Assembly: GCF_029168945.1 (NCBI RefSeq)
Contig: NC_083604.1
Location: 10,718,812 to 10,782,811 of the forward strand
Direction of reading: 5' to 3'
Length of the DNA: 64,000 nt
From: Cannabis sativa
Lineage: Eukaryota > Streptophyta > Magnoliopsida > Rosales > Cannabaceae
Shown here: positions 23,873 through 35,849 of the stretch, piece by piece
How the letters are laid out: the number at the start of each line of letters is the position of its first letter
Position numbering within the stretch: position 1 is the stretch's first letter
The notes under the pieces: generated by a model
Seen by the model: only the letters and a program-made list of their open reading frames with translations
Told to the model about the DNA's origin: nothing
Databases searched by the model: none
Translations under genes and position numbers: made by a program

Positions 23873-24659
23873 ATTTATTATTATCATCTGATTCTTTCTT
23901 TTCTTTTTCTCTTTATTTTACCTCTGTTATTATCATTATTATTATTATTATTATGAAACAACTCCCCTTTGTGATTTAGAAATGGATTAATTTGCCACAA
24001 ACAATGCAAGACAAATCTTGGGCTATGAGTTTTTTTTTTTCTCTCTCTCTTTTCCTTTTACTGTTTATTTTTCAAAAATATTCTATTCTTTTTCCTTTGT
24101 GAAAATACACCATGGAAGTTGAAGTGACAGAGATGGAGTCCTACAGTGCAAGAATAACTAAGGTCAATGGGTGGGAGAGAATAATATTGGTAATGATTAC
24201 GACGTGTTTCTTTATCATTTCTTTCTTTGCTTTCTTCTGCCCTTGTTCATGGTTTTTTTTTTTCAATCAAAATTTATGTATATTCTAAGATAGACATAAA
24301 TACATGGGTTGTGATCCTACTCACATCCTGGCATTAATCTATTTTTTTTTTCTTAACAAAAGATAGATATGTATATTTTTTGCTGGGATTATATGTATGA
24401 ATATTGATATTGACTCTTTCAACCCACCCAAAAAAATTTAGTTACGTCTAACAAAAGAAGATTAAGATGAAAATTTAGATTTACTCAATACTCCATAGTA
24501 TCTCATTTTTCATTGACTTTTTCATTCTAAATAAACATTATATTTCGGAGTTATCTTAATTTTGGTTATATTTTAAACAATTAAGGAAATTGATAGGATA
24601 CATCATATGAATAGAATACATTTGTACATTTATAAGATTTTACTCTAAAATAAATATAT
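23873..24659. other. 3' flank of the CFL1-like gene
   Basis: Probable 3' UTR with an ATT microsatellite at about 23929-23953 and T-rich stretches, followed by AT-rich intergenic DNA. No other gene is seen. Confidence 0.4.
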
Positions 24660-24802
24660 GGATAATTACTCAATCATTACATTAAAAATGCTAGTATGAT
24701 GACTACATTTTTATATAATTGGGTAAAAATTTTATTTTTAAACTTAAAATAATTATAATTAATTATATACTTAAAATAAAATAAAATTTTCAATTAAAAT
24801 AT

Positions 24803-24818
24803 TTAATAAGACATCTTT
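24803..24818. repeat. Target-site duplication, left side of the L1
   Basis: ttaataagacatcttt is repeated exactly at 30522-30537. The duplication length of 16 bp and the adjacent poly(T) (poly(A) on the minus strand) are the marks of LINE target-primed insertion. Confidence 0.85.
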
Positions 24819-24845
24819 TTTTTTTTTTGAAAAAGAATCGATTTA

Positions 24846-27800
24846 TTAAACAACCACACTAGGCTTATCTGCCATTAAAGAGGCAGCAGCACAAGAGGGC
24901 AAAGAATTTGTCCAAATACAAGAAGAATGAGTCTTTCGACTCCAACAAGCTAATGCATTTGCTACATCATTACAAACTCTAGGGGTATATGAAAACTGTA
25001 CAGAAATAAAATGATGTTGAAGAGATAAAATCTCTTTAATCAGCAAACCCCAATCCGATGCAGTAGAGGAAGTAGAATTCAGACCATTGATAACTCCCAT
25101 ACAATCGGAAGCTACTATAATCTTCTGAATAGACTTGTTATATGCTAAGGAAATTCTCATCCGAATGGCAGCAGCCTCCGCAAGATGGACTGACATAATA
25201 CTAGGAAGGAATGAAGTTTCAGCAACAATCAAATCTCCTTTATGATCTCTAATCACCGCACTTAACCCACAGCCCATAGAATTTTGTATTAAGGATGCAT
25301 CAATATTAATGATCACAAAGCTAGGAGGAGGAGGAAGCCATTTCTGTATAGCTATTGAAGCCGAGACCTGTGGAGGTTTCAACACCTCTTCAAAATACTC
25401 TTCCAGCTGGTTTAACGCCCAAATCGCCCAACCGTGCTCTTCTTGAACTTTATTCTGAAAAATAAATTTATTTCTACGCTGCCAAATGAGCCAAGACATT
25501 CCTATAAAGTGTATTAGTTTGTCCTTAGAGAGATATTTCCATAAGAAAAACAAAAAATCTGGGGCTGTTGTAATTTTCCCAAACAACTTGGTATCAACCC
25601 CAACAAGCTTCCAAATCTTTTGAACTTTAGGACAAAACCATAAGGCATGACATATATTTTCCTCATGCTTTTTACACCAAACACAAGTAGTATCTAAAGA
25701 CATACCTCTCTTTGTAAGCTCCACTTTTGTAGGAATCCATTGATTGAACACCCGCCAAATAAAGTTTTTCATCTTCGGTATGAGTTTAGAAGACCAAATA
25801 AACTGCCACCAAGTTTTTAACGGGGTATTGTTTGAATAGCCAGCAATGTTTGGGTCAAGAAAACGTAGCTTGTAACCACTAGCAACCGAATATAGACCAT
25901 TCTTATTCAAACTCCAAGAGAGCCAATCGGGTTGGGATAAGATGGGAATGATGCCCAATACCCAAGGGATGTCATCAATATGAAACCAGCTATAAATTTC
26001 ATCTATCTTCCAATTTCCTTCATCGTCAATCAACTTGTCTAAAGTGGTTCCTTCCGGAAGAAAAACTTTAGTTCAAAGAGTGAACGGGATTCCCCTTGGT
26101 ATCCAAGCATCTTCATTGACTCGAATAGAGCATCCATTTCCAACACACCACCGGGAACCTTTGATTAATATCTCTCTTCCCCAAATAATGCTTCGCCAAA
26201 CTATAGACCCATAGTGGCCTAAATTTGCTTCAAAAAAAGTACCATGAGGATAATATAGAGCTTTGATCACTTGAGACATTAAGCAATTAGGATCGGTCAT
26301 TAGCTTCCAACCTTGCTTCGCCAACATAGCTTGGTTAAAATCTTCTAGATCTCTAAAACCCATACCTCCATGCTCCTTAAGTTTACACAATTTCTTCCAA
26401 TTACCCCAATGAAGCTTGTGATTGTTGGATGTTGAGCCCCACCAAAAACGAGCAACCATACTTTCTATCTCCTTCAGAATGCCTTTTGAAATTCTAAAAC
26501 AACTCATAATATAGCAAGGGATTGCTTGTATCACAGCTTTGATCAAAATCTCCTTACCCGCTTGAGAGAAGAGACCCATTTTCCAACCTTGAAGTTTAGC
26601 TTCCACCTTATCTTTAATTTTAGCAAAGACTTGCTTTTTATTTCTCCCCACAAATGAAGGCATACCCAGATATTTAGTATGATTTTTGACCAAGGAGACA
26701 CCCAAACAGGCAGCAAGGTTCTCCGCTAAGCTTGTATTAATTTTGCAGCCCACACACATTTCAGATTTATCAAAATTAATACTTTGGCCGGATAAGGACT
26801 CATACCTCTCTAAAGCTTCTTTAATCACCTTGCATTCATCCATATTAGCTTCAAGAAAGACAAGACTATCATCTGCAAAAAATAAGTGGGAAAGCCGTTG
26901 AGCTAAGTTGCCAAAACGTAAACCTGTTATTTGACCAGCCCTTTCCGCTTCATTAATAAGACAAGTGAGACCTTCAGAACATAGGAGAAAAAGAAAAGGA
27001 GAAAGGGGGTCTCCTTGTCTTAATCCCCTACCCGGTAGAAATAACCCTTTGGCCGAACCATTCAATAAAACAGAAAAGGAGACCGATCGAACACAGTTCA
27101 TAATTTTTGTTATCCACTCATCCTCATAACCAAGGCATTCCATCATCGCCTCTAAAAAGTCCCATTCTACTCGATCATACGCCTTCGACATATTAAGTTT
27201 TAAAGCCATTTTACTTCCATTACCACATCTACCTTTCCTCATACTATGGAGCCCTTCGAACCCAATAATGGCATTATCTTGTATGATTCTTCCTCCAATA
27301 AAGGCACTTTGGTTTTCAGAGATGGCAGAATTCATACTTATTCTCATTCGGTTTGCTAGGCATTTAGACACCACCTTATAAACCACATTACAAAGGCTAA
27401 TAGGACGGAATTCCGACATCTTTGTAGGTTGTTTCACCTTTGGAATGAGGCAAATAAGGGTCTCATTTATTTTTCTGCAATCTGAATTGTAGTTCAATAT
27501 ATCAAGGCAGGCAGCAGTGAAATCTTCCTTAATTAAGTTCCAATTTTTTTGGAAAAAAAGGCCCGGCAGCCCATCCTTTCCCGGGGCTTTTAGAGGGTGA
27601 ATTTGGAATAAAGTGGCCCTTATTTCTTCGCTGGTAAATGGTTTCAGCAAAGCATTATTATCAGCAGCAGTTATACGGCAAGGGACTTTACCTCTAAGAG
27701 CAGCTTTAATGTCTATTCCTCCATTGGATTTCGAAAATAATGTTTGAAAATATTTTATCGCTACAGCAGCAAGATCATCATCCGAAGTGCACCATTGCCC

Positions 27801-28951
27801 TTGATCATTAAACAGTCCCGTGATGGTATTTTTTTTCCTTCTAGCTGAAGCTTTGAAGTGGAAAAATTTTGTATTTCGATCACCATGTTTCAACCAAAGA
27901 GCTCGACTTCGTTGTCTCCAATACATCTCTCGTTTTTCTTCTACACCATTAAGATCTTTTTCCAAAGTTTGACGAACCATCCAATCCACCATATTTGATG
28001 AATTAGAAAGGAAGTCAATCTTATCTTTTAATTCCTTAGATCTTGCAAAAAGGTCTTTCTTGTATTTGATATTCCATTCATGTAACCTTTTCCCACAATT
28101 AGAGATTAAACTAGTGAGTGTATCAATCGGCCTCCCAATCAGTTTATTCCCCCAAACTTCATTCACTATATTTTGACAATCTTCGATATCAGCCCACGCA
28201 TGCTCATAATGGAATCTAGAGCCCCATTTCTTCCTAAATAGACTCCCCTTCTCTTCAAGATGAGCTTCTAAAAGAATCGGCCTGTGATCAGAGTTCCACC
28301 ATTTGAGAGGAGTGACCTTATTAGACTTGAATTTCTCCATCCATCCCGAATTACACATAACACGGTCAAGTTTCTCAAAAATCAGATTAGAGTTCCTCCC
28401 ATTGCACCAAGTGAATACATTCCCAGGAGAAACTATTTCCCGAAGTTGACATTGCGAAATGGCTTGTCTAAAATTCTTCATAAGGTATTCAGCCTTCGAC
28501 CGTCCTCCCTTTTTTTCCTTTTATTCAAAATTTCGTTAAAATCGCCCCCACAAATCCACGCATAGGTGAACATATTCTTGAGACGATACAGTAATTTCCA
28601 ACTCTCCAATCTTCCACCTGGATCCGGGCTCCCATAAAATCCAGTGAACCGCCAAACAAAACCCAAATCATTCTCAACCAATGCATCAATGTGAGAGATA
28701 GTAAAAGATTTAATTTGGACCGAAAATTCATTGGACCAAAGAAGGGCCAACCCCCCACTCTTTCCGCGAGCATCGACCGTAAAACAACCAGCAAAACCCA
28801 ATTGAACACGAATAAACTCCATACCACTGCTGTTGAGACGGGTTTCAGACAAAAATATCATCCCGGGATGATGATCTTTGACATGGGATTTCAATGTGTT
28901 TAATGTCCAAGGGTTCCCAAGACCTTGGACATTCCAAAACATGACTATCAT
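24846..28951 (-). pseudogene. L1 ORF2: endonuclease, reverse transcriptase, RNase H
   Basis: Reads as an APE-type endonuclease (WNVQGLG, LSETR, GGDFNE, SDHRP), a reverse transcriptase with catalytic FADD ([11 protein letters not shown]), a zf-RVT Cys/His segment (CVWCKKHEENICHALWFC) and a C-terminal plant-type RNase H (NIDASLIQNSMGCGL, ASDCMGVING). The ATG at 28951 overlaps the ORF1 stop as ATGA, which suggests coupled reinitiation. Lesions: a frameshift in an A/G homopolymer near 28505, just after GGDFNEILN, and an in-frame TGA at 26073-26075 between RT and the zf-RVT segment. Without these it would be about 1370 residues, normal for plant L1. It is likely inactive unless these are sequencing errors. 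Confidence 0.88.
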
Positions 28952-30441
28952 GGCTCTCGGCGACCTAGTTCAACTAGGTTCGCCGCTTCCATAGTAGTGT
29001 CAAGGATCAAATCCATATCAGTAGAAATTCTCCTTGAAGAAGTACCCCCATTTTCCTTCACCTTATCTACTTGAGTAGTCTCAATCTGTCCAGCTTTCCC
29101 TTTAGTCTTTGTTCTCTTCGGAATCACCCTTCTCCTTTTTGAAGAACCCTCAGCCTTACCAAACCTTTCCAAGCTATCGACATAACTTATAGGAACATCC
29201 ACTAAAGTAACATTATTTAGATCAGAACCAGTTTTTCCTCTCTCCCTCTGTAGCATATTAAAAACAATTGCCGAATCTATAGTTGTAGAACCATTCAAAG
29301 GCTCACTTACTTCCCTCCAAGAGCCATCTCTTTTACCACTTAGATACCCAGCCTTCATTGTTTCCTTCCTCTTGTCCATTCCAACATCCAGAGTATCTTT
29401 ATTAGTCTTAATCGATCCAGACTCCAAGTCCATCTCATCGTCCACTGAGTTTCCATTATTCAATTTGGAATCAAGAATTTTGCTAGACTCCAACCCAGAA
29501 TTCTGGAAACCAGAAGCAGAGACCAGATTTTCCAAATGAACAGGGAGATTCGCCTTCATTATAGGAATTTCAGGGACATTAGATTTCGAGTAGATCTTGG
29601 CTTCTTTTCTATCATCCACTTTGAGCCATGGACCAAAGCTCGACTTCTAATTTCCAAGACCATCATCCGACATTTTGGGAGTTTCTGCACAAACCCGAGT
29701 ATCATGCCCTAAAAAACCACAATTAAAACACATGAAAGGGAGACGATCATACCTGAATGGAAGCCAAATTTTCCTTCCTTCCGAAGGGAAAAGCAGGCCG
29801 GGAAAAAGTGGTTTTGTTATGTCACACCAGACTTTGAAAGTGAAGAAGTCTCTGGTGATAATTCGTGGAATATCTGCTGCCTGGACCTCAATGACTTCCC
29901 CTGCTAGACTTGCCAAACGAACTAAATTTCTTTGAGTAATAGATCGAGAAGGCAAATGAAGAACACGCCCACTTATTGGAAATCTCAGCAGCTCCTGTTC
30001 CCAATCTTGAGGCAAAGACTCCATCCTTTCAAGAATCAATGTCCCATGATTAAGAAACCAGGGGTTTTTACTTAAAATTCTATTCAAATCTTGAGAGGAT
30101 TTGAAAGAAAAGACCAAGAAACTTGAATCTTTGGTGCTGAATTTAATTTCCACTCCCCATTTGTTATCAGCAATTCCCCAAACACGACCTAGGATCGTCT
30201 TCAGCAGATTACGACTCATCAGCCGATTTGAGCAAAGCCTTGCTTTCGCACAGTGTCCCCCAGCAACGGCTCCTCCATCCTTGTTGATTTCCCAGCCGTC
30301 TTCATCTAACACTGTTAGATTTGAGGCTTTGAGTAGGAGATCCTCCATAGTTGTTACAGGCTTCTGCAGCATCTTGATATGTTCGGAAGGCTCTTCTCCA
30401 TGAGAGAGCATAGGTTCTTCGGTTCTTGTTTCCATTCGCAA
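28948..30441 (-). pseudogene. L1 ORF1: DUF4283/zinc-knuckle nucleic-acid binding protein
   Basis: The frame from the ATG at 30441 to the stop at 28948 would be about 497 codons. It is interrupted once by TAG at 29647-29649. The N-terminal half matches the plant L1 ORF1 layout: a DUF4283-like RNA-binding region, then a CCHC knuckle CFNCGFLGHDTRVC (C-x2-C-x4-H-x4-C), then FGPWLKVD, which corresponds to the conserved FGPWLRA motif and lies just after the stop. The C-terminal half is Lys/Glu/Ser-rich and variable. Its product coats LINE RNA in the family. The single stop leaves the knuckle intact but removes the tail. Confidence 0.85.
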
Positions 30442-30521
30442 TCGAAGAGAGAGAGTATCGAAGAGAGAGAGAGAGAAAACTCAAATATTTTGTAAATCTT
30501 AGGGACTAGTGATAGATAAAC

Positions 30522-30537
30522 TTAATAAGACATCTTT
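30522..30537. repeat. Target-site duplication, right side of the L1
   Basis: ttaataagacatcttt, identical to 24803-24818. It marks the 5' end of the minus-strand L1 at 30521. Confidence 0.85.
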
Positions 30538-30844
30538 ACAAATAATGTTTATATATACTTTTTATTTATAAAGAAATAAATGAAATTTATAGGTAATTTA
30601 TTAGTTAGTTTTATTTAATTTTTAAATTAATCACAACCGTTTTAAAATAGTCCAATCTATATATCTATACATGTAAAGGAGAAGTATGAGGCGGTGATAT
30701 GACACCTAAAATAATTTTATTATACTCTAGAATTTTTCTCCTTTTCTCATATTTTATAATCACATTAAATATTAATTAATTCAATAATTAATAAAAAAAA
30801 ATTCGAAAAAAATAACTAATTACAAAAATACTGTGAAAGCCAGA

Positions 30845-32187
30845 ACTGCTTTATAAATAGGCTCTTGTAAGTTATCACGGATGGGAAAGATGGAAAAATT
30901 TGGGAAGAATTAGGTTGATCCACGGTAAAGAGTTCTGTCCTACCCCTATGACCAATTATCCAAATAACTCTATTTGGATTATGGACCTACAGTTTGATTC
31001 CGGAGATTGGGACCTCTTAAAGCTCTACTCCCTCTTTGACTTTAAGACTTTTGAAGGGGGGGTAAGCCTAGCGGTCTAAGAAATAATTAGTAGATTTGAA
31101 CTGAGGATCATTATAGAACTTTCACTACCAAGTCTGCCTACCTAGTCCAAGCTTTAGACCATGTCCCACCGTGTGATGTGGCTCATTCCCTTTGGAGCAA
31201 ACTGTGGAATTGTAAGGTGTTAGAGTCCCATAAGGTAATGTGGTGGAACATTCTTTCTAACTGCCTACCTATTCGTGCTATTCTGACTAAGCGGATGCAA
31301 ATAGAAGACTCTTCCTATCCTTTATATAGGGTGGGGAAGAGACCATGGAGCATCTCTTTCCATATTGCAACTTTTCTTTCCACTTATGGAGATCTTTTCC
31401 GTGGGGTGTGTTGTCGGTCATTAATTATGGTGGTCGTGTTTGGGATTGAGTCAAATTCCTTTGGAGCTTAAAAAGTCAAAGGGTGCAAATGTTGAGGAAG
31501 TTTTCCTCTATGCTTTTATTGTGGTGGATACAATTTAGAGTGCTAGTAATGATAAGGTACACAATAATCATCTGAACAACATTAAACATTACATTGATTC
31601 GATCTCTCATTGTTATGTAGATTATGATTACTCTTTATTCCCTCCTTCTCGTGATGATGCTCCTTCCCTTTGGTCCCCTTTATTAGAAAACTGGATCAAG
31701 ATTAAATGTGATGTGAAAGTGGGGAGTGGGGCTTTGTGTGTTGTGGCATTGTCTAGAGATCACTTGGGAATAATTTTGTGGGTTGTTACGAACAAGTTCA
31801 CCTTCTCTGATCCCCTCATTGGTGAAGTTGGGACTTGCCTGCTAGCACTTGAGACGGTGGCTGCTTGGAAGCACCAATTTGTGTTGATAGAGAGCGATTT
31901 AGAGAAAGTCATCAAAACTTTGAATGGGACCTATTCCAACTAGAGTATTGATAACTATATGTTGTGTTGTGTTAGTCTTTCTAATTATTTTGTGAGTTGT
32001 AATTTTTCTTTTATTTTAAGAGATTATAATTTTGCGGCTAATAATGTGGTTAAGTAGGCTTATGCTCAAAAATTTACTGGTATGGTTGATGTATTAGCCA
32101 TTCCACAAATATTATCAGTTATGACCATAAGGTCTCAATTTTTCTTTTTTTTTTTTAAATGAACGCTAATTTTCAAAAAAAAAAAAT
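30845..32187 (+). pseudogene. 5'-truncated LINE: zf-RVT and RNase H remnant
   Basis: The patch near 30855 reads like the pre-zf-RVT region of ORF2. Residues encoded at 31178-31290 read AHSLWSKLWNCKVLESHKVM and then WWNILSNCLPIRAIL, the zf-RVT core. A later patch (31690-31940) reads NWIKIKCD, then a degraded RNase H with LIESDLEKVIKTLNGTYSN. Several stops and frame changes separate them. The copy ends at an A-rich tail (about 32175-32187). RT and endonuclease parts are missing, as in common 5'-truncated LINE copies. TSDs could not be identified. Confidence 0.7.
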
Positions 32188-32363
32188 ACATAAAACTAAT
32201 AGTTAAAAATATCTCGATTATAAACAAGTAAACATTAAATAATTTAATTAAAAATATCTAAAACTTTCTTAATTTAAATTTGATTAAATTTAATTTTATT
32301 TACTTTTTTATTCTTAATTAATAAATTTTATTTGGTATACTCTTTTATATTGGGTGATTACTC

Positions 32364-32440
32364 AATGGTTACATTTTTATTGTAACCATGATGGTTACAT
32401 TTTTATTGTAACCATGATGGTTACATTTTTATTGACCTGT
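32364..32440 (+). repeat. Three tandem hairpin units of 28 bp
   Basis: The unit atggttacatttttattgt plus aaccatg is repeated almost three times. Each unit is itself an inverted repeat (atggttaca ... tgtaaccat) with a short T-rich loop. Copy 1 has only one full unit and part of a second. Confidence 0.75.
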
Positions 32441-32869
32441 AATAGCAAGGTTACCAATATGTAAAAATTTCTTTTTTAAAATTACATTAACTATAATTAA
32501 TTATTTCTTAAAATAATTAATTTTTAATTTGAATATTTAATAAGACTCTTTTTAACAATTAATATTAATAATTTTATTTTTATATTTAAGTCTCTATTAT
32601 CATTTTTTTAATAGTTAAGCCATTTAATTATAATATTTACAATAAAGCTCTATTATTTTATAAAATTTAAACTTTCACCCCTCTTAAAATATATTTTTTA
32701 ATAATTAATCACAAAGTTTGAGAATAGTGCGAAATACTAGAATATAAGAATTCATGATTTATACATCATATCTAAATCCCTATTTCATCTGTATATCTTC
32801 AAGTTACATGTTTTATACACAACTTGAAAATAAACTAACAACTTCATATCTGTATATTTTTATCAGTAA

Positions 32870-33205
32870 TACATATTCGAGATCAATAACCAGTAATAAT
32901 GTACTAACTTTGTTGACAATACAATAGTTAAGATTAATATTTAACATCGGTTGCTAAGTTTATCAAGAACACATGTTCAAGATCCATAACCAATAACAAT
33001 TAATAACTTTTAAATTTTTATTAATACATATTCAAGATCAATAACCAATAACAATTATTAACTTTTAAACTTTTTCAATAACACGTATTCAAGATCAATA
33101 ACCGATAATAGTTAATAACTTTCAAACCTTTTAATAATATATATTCAAGATCAATAATCGATAACAGTTAATAACTTTCAAGCCTTTTAATAATATATAT
33201 ATCTC
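32870..33205. repeat. Tandem array of about 57-bp units
   Basis: About five diverged units built around attcaagatcaataacc...gttaataacttt...ttttaataa. A further partial unit (aatcaataacacgattaataattttt) appears just after the LINE tail at 33955, so the LINE is inserted inside or beside the array. Confidence 0.65.
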
Positions 33206-33955
33206 CAATAGGCATCATGATGTTAAGAATTTTTTAGTTACTGGTTTTATGACTCGAAATAAGGACGATCTTGTGTTAATGTTGGGTATTCTCTGGGCAA
33301 TCTGGCATAACCAAAACAGGTTATTATTTATAAATTCTTTTATGCTGCCTACTGATGTTGTTGCTTGGACTAGTATTTTTCTCTCAGATTTTAAGGAGGC
33401 CAGGCTCAATCCAAGAAACTGTCACCCTCGCTACAGCAGTCTTCCTACTCGCACCAGCAATGTCAAAGAGTTCCCTCAGGATTTTACCAACTTAACACTG
33501 ATGCAGCTCTGGATACTACCCTGGGCAAGCTTGGTTTTGGTGCAGTCATTAAAGATTGGAAGGGCCAAATTGTGGGGGGGCTTTCCATACCAGCAGCAGG
33601 CATTGTTTCCCCATTAATGGCTGAAGCCTTTGCTCTTCGATAAAGTCTCCTGTGGTGCTCTAACATCAAAATTCCATTGGCTCTTATCAAAACAGATTCG
33701 AAGGTGTTAATGGAAAGAGTTAGCAACCTGAAGCTAGATCTTTCTGCTCTTTCCAATGTTATAGGCGATATTAGAAGCTCTTTGTCCAACTTCCCTGAAG
33801 CTTGTGTCCGTCATGTTGCTAGGCTTTGTAATAAAAATGCTCACTGCTTGGCTAGGAAAGCTTTAGGGCTAGATGAAGAGTTAAGCTGGAATGGATCTGT
33901 TCCAGTTCTGTAACTTCCTCTTTGTTTCTCTTGAAGTTACACCGTCAAAAAAAAA
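33206..33955 (+). pseudogene. 5'-truncated LINE tail with RNase H domain
   Basis: The first patch (33249-33430) reads LGILWAIWHNQNRLLF, the usual linker between zf-RVT and RNase H. After a frame change, NTDAALDTTLGKLGFGAVIK begins the RNase H fold near 33495. KTDSKVLMERV and RHVARLCNKNAHCLARKALG complete it before the stop at 33911-33913. A stop interrupts it near 33641. It ends with a short poly(A) at about 33946. The domain is recognisable but broken. Confidence 0.75.
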
Positions 33956-34625
33956 ATCAATAACACGATTAATAATTTTTAAACTTTTGTAATTTTTTCT
34001 TTTTTTGTGATTCCACTCCGATCAATTGATACATATATATTATATAAATTTAGAACTACAAAAAAGGAAGGATAAAGTAATTTCCTCTCTGAGAAAGAAG
34101 AATTACATGACAGATGGTGGAATGAAGTACAAATGTGTTGAGTGCGGTACAAAAATTATCTTTACTTTTATAATTGCTATTAGATTTTAATTTTTTTTTA
34201 GAAAAAAAAATCACTCAAACCAATCTTGGACTAGTACACCTATTTGGCTCTTAAAGTATTGATAATAAGATTGAGTGTAGAATTACATTAAATTAGAGGT
34301 TATTCTTACTGTTTTTTATTAATTAAGGTTATGGGTGTAATATTTTAAATTATTATAAGGGATTTTATTATAAATATTTTAATAATTTAAGTCCAAAAAA
34401 GTTAATTTCTAAAAGATTCTTATTTAGTAACAAATTGTAAAAAATTAATTAATAATTATTAGTAATTTAATTTAAATATAATTAATTTTAATTAAAATTT
34501 TATAAGAAAATAAATTTTCAGGGTTACAAGTTATTTATTTATTTATTTTTTAAATTAATCACAATCACTCAATAAAAATAAATATAACCATAATGGTTAC
34601 ATATTTGATGTAACCATTAAAACCT

Positions 34626-35849
34626 CTTCCTTATATATATTTATATAAATTGTATATTCACTTATGTATAAAAATGAGTAATTAACTCATAGAACAAATC
34701 CCTTAAAAAATGATGGAGCAAATCTATTGAGGCGGAGGTCAGTGGTGATTAAAAGTGAGATACAGTGATGACATTGACTTTGAATATAGTTACGATTACA
34801 AGTAAAATACGGTGATGCAAACGAGTTCAAAATCATATGAGGAGTTTTTTTACAGATTCATCAATTGTTACAGTGTTTTTTAAATTTTAATTTAATTTAT
34901 TATTCAAACTAAATATATATTTTTAAGACTAACCATAAAATATATATCTATAATAATTTAATTAATTAAAAATGATAGTTCAAAATAATTTAAAAAATAA
35001 GACTCTACAATATTAATTTTTTTTTATGTTATTAGGAGTAAAAAATAAAATTTTAGTAGAATAGTTAGTTATATTATTAAAAAATATATATATATAAATA
35101 TTTTAATTTTTTTTAAATTTGATATAATTTTACTACTTATTATTAAACAAAATACAATCGCACGTGAATCGCGATTTGTTTCTTAAATAATTTATTAAAA
35201 AAAAATATATTTTTATTTATACAAAGATGTTTTATTTGAATAATGATTGAGACAACCTCGAATTACAAATCATTAAGAATTTGTTAGAATTATATTAATT
35301 ATTATTATATTATTTTATAATAAAATAAAATATTTATTTATATTATAATACAAATAATATGTAGATTTTACTAAAATGAAAAACAAGTTTGTCGTGGCTA
35401 TAATGCAGTGCACATATGCTATGACATTGTAGCGAAATTAATATTTTAGTGTTAATTATGTTGAGTAGTGATATGAATACTTAATGTTAATAAAATCATA
35501 ATTTTTCGTTCATTTTCATAATTTAGTGTCTTAAATTTGTTACTAGATTTAATTTTTGAATTTATTAATAAAAGATATACTTCATATTTTTGTTCAGACT
35601 CAATGATTTAAAATTTAAGTCTTACATTATTACGTGTCATATTTATGACTTTAACAGAGTCTATACTGACAGACAAAAATTACAGCTTTACAAATATTAG
35701 TACACTATGTTGCTAAAAAATTTATTAACTTACAAACTCAAAACTTTTAGTAATTGTGTCGCAATAATTCTTAAAATAAAAAAAAATTAAATATTGTTTG
35801 GATGATTATATTTGCACCTAATTTATTTTTAAACATTGACGAAGATAAA
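34626..35849. other. AT-rich intergenic DNA
   Basis: No gene, RNA or element end is recognised. The composition is dominated by A/T runs. Confidence 0.4.

Larger units (their letters stand above)
24819..30521 (-). mobile_element. Nearly complete L1-type LINE retrotransposon
   Basis: A 5.7-kb non-LTR element in minus orientation with a short 5' UTR (about 80 bp), ORF1, ORF2 and a 3' poly(A) tail seen as poly(T) at about 24819-24828. It is flanked by a perfect 16-bp TSD. Both ORFs are nearly open: ORF1 carries one stop, and ORF2 one frameshift and one stop. Full length and few lesions suggest a fairly recent insertion. It lies within an older hairpin-ended repeat, about 1 kb downstream of the CFL1-like gene and in opposite orientation. 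Confidence 0.9.
24660..30660. mobile_element. AT-rich hairpin-ended element, copy 2 (split by L1)
   Basis: The left part (24660-24818) starts ggataattactcaatcattac, a decayed version of the copy 3 start at 32347. The right part (about 30538-30660) contains aaattaatcacaacc, shared with copies 1 and 3 near their right ends. The final hairpin is missing. The L1 element 24819-30521 sits between them, with a 16-bp target duplication. Confidence 0.45.
32347..34625. mobile_element. AT-rich hairpin-ended element, copy 3 (interrupted)
   Basis: Left end gggtgattactcaatggttac; right end gtaaccattaaaacctcttcc at about 34605-34625. These match the two ends of copy 1 (8939-11960). The interior homologous to copy 1 is split by about 1.5 kb of other DNA: a tandem array (32870-33205) and a LINE tail (33206-33955). 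No transposase is encoded. Confidence 0.5.

Noticed and set aside
32870..33205. Possible CRISPR-like array
   Set aside because: The repeats are imperfect head-to-tail units without unique spacers, in a plant genome; a simple tandem repeat explains them.
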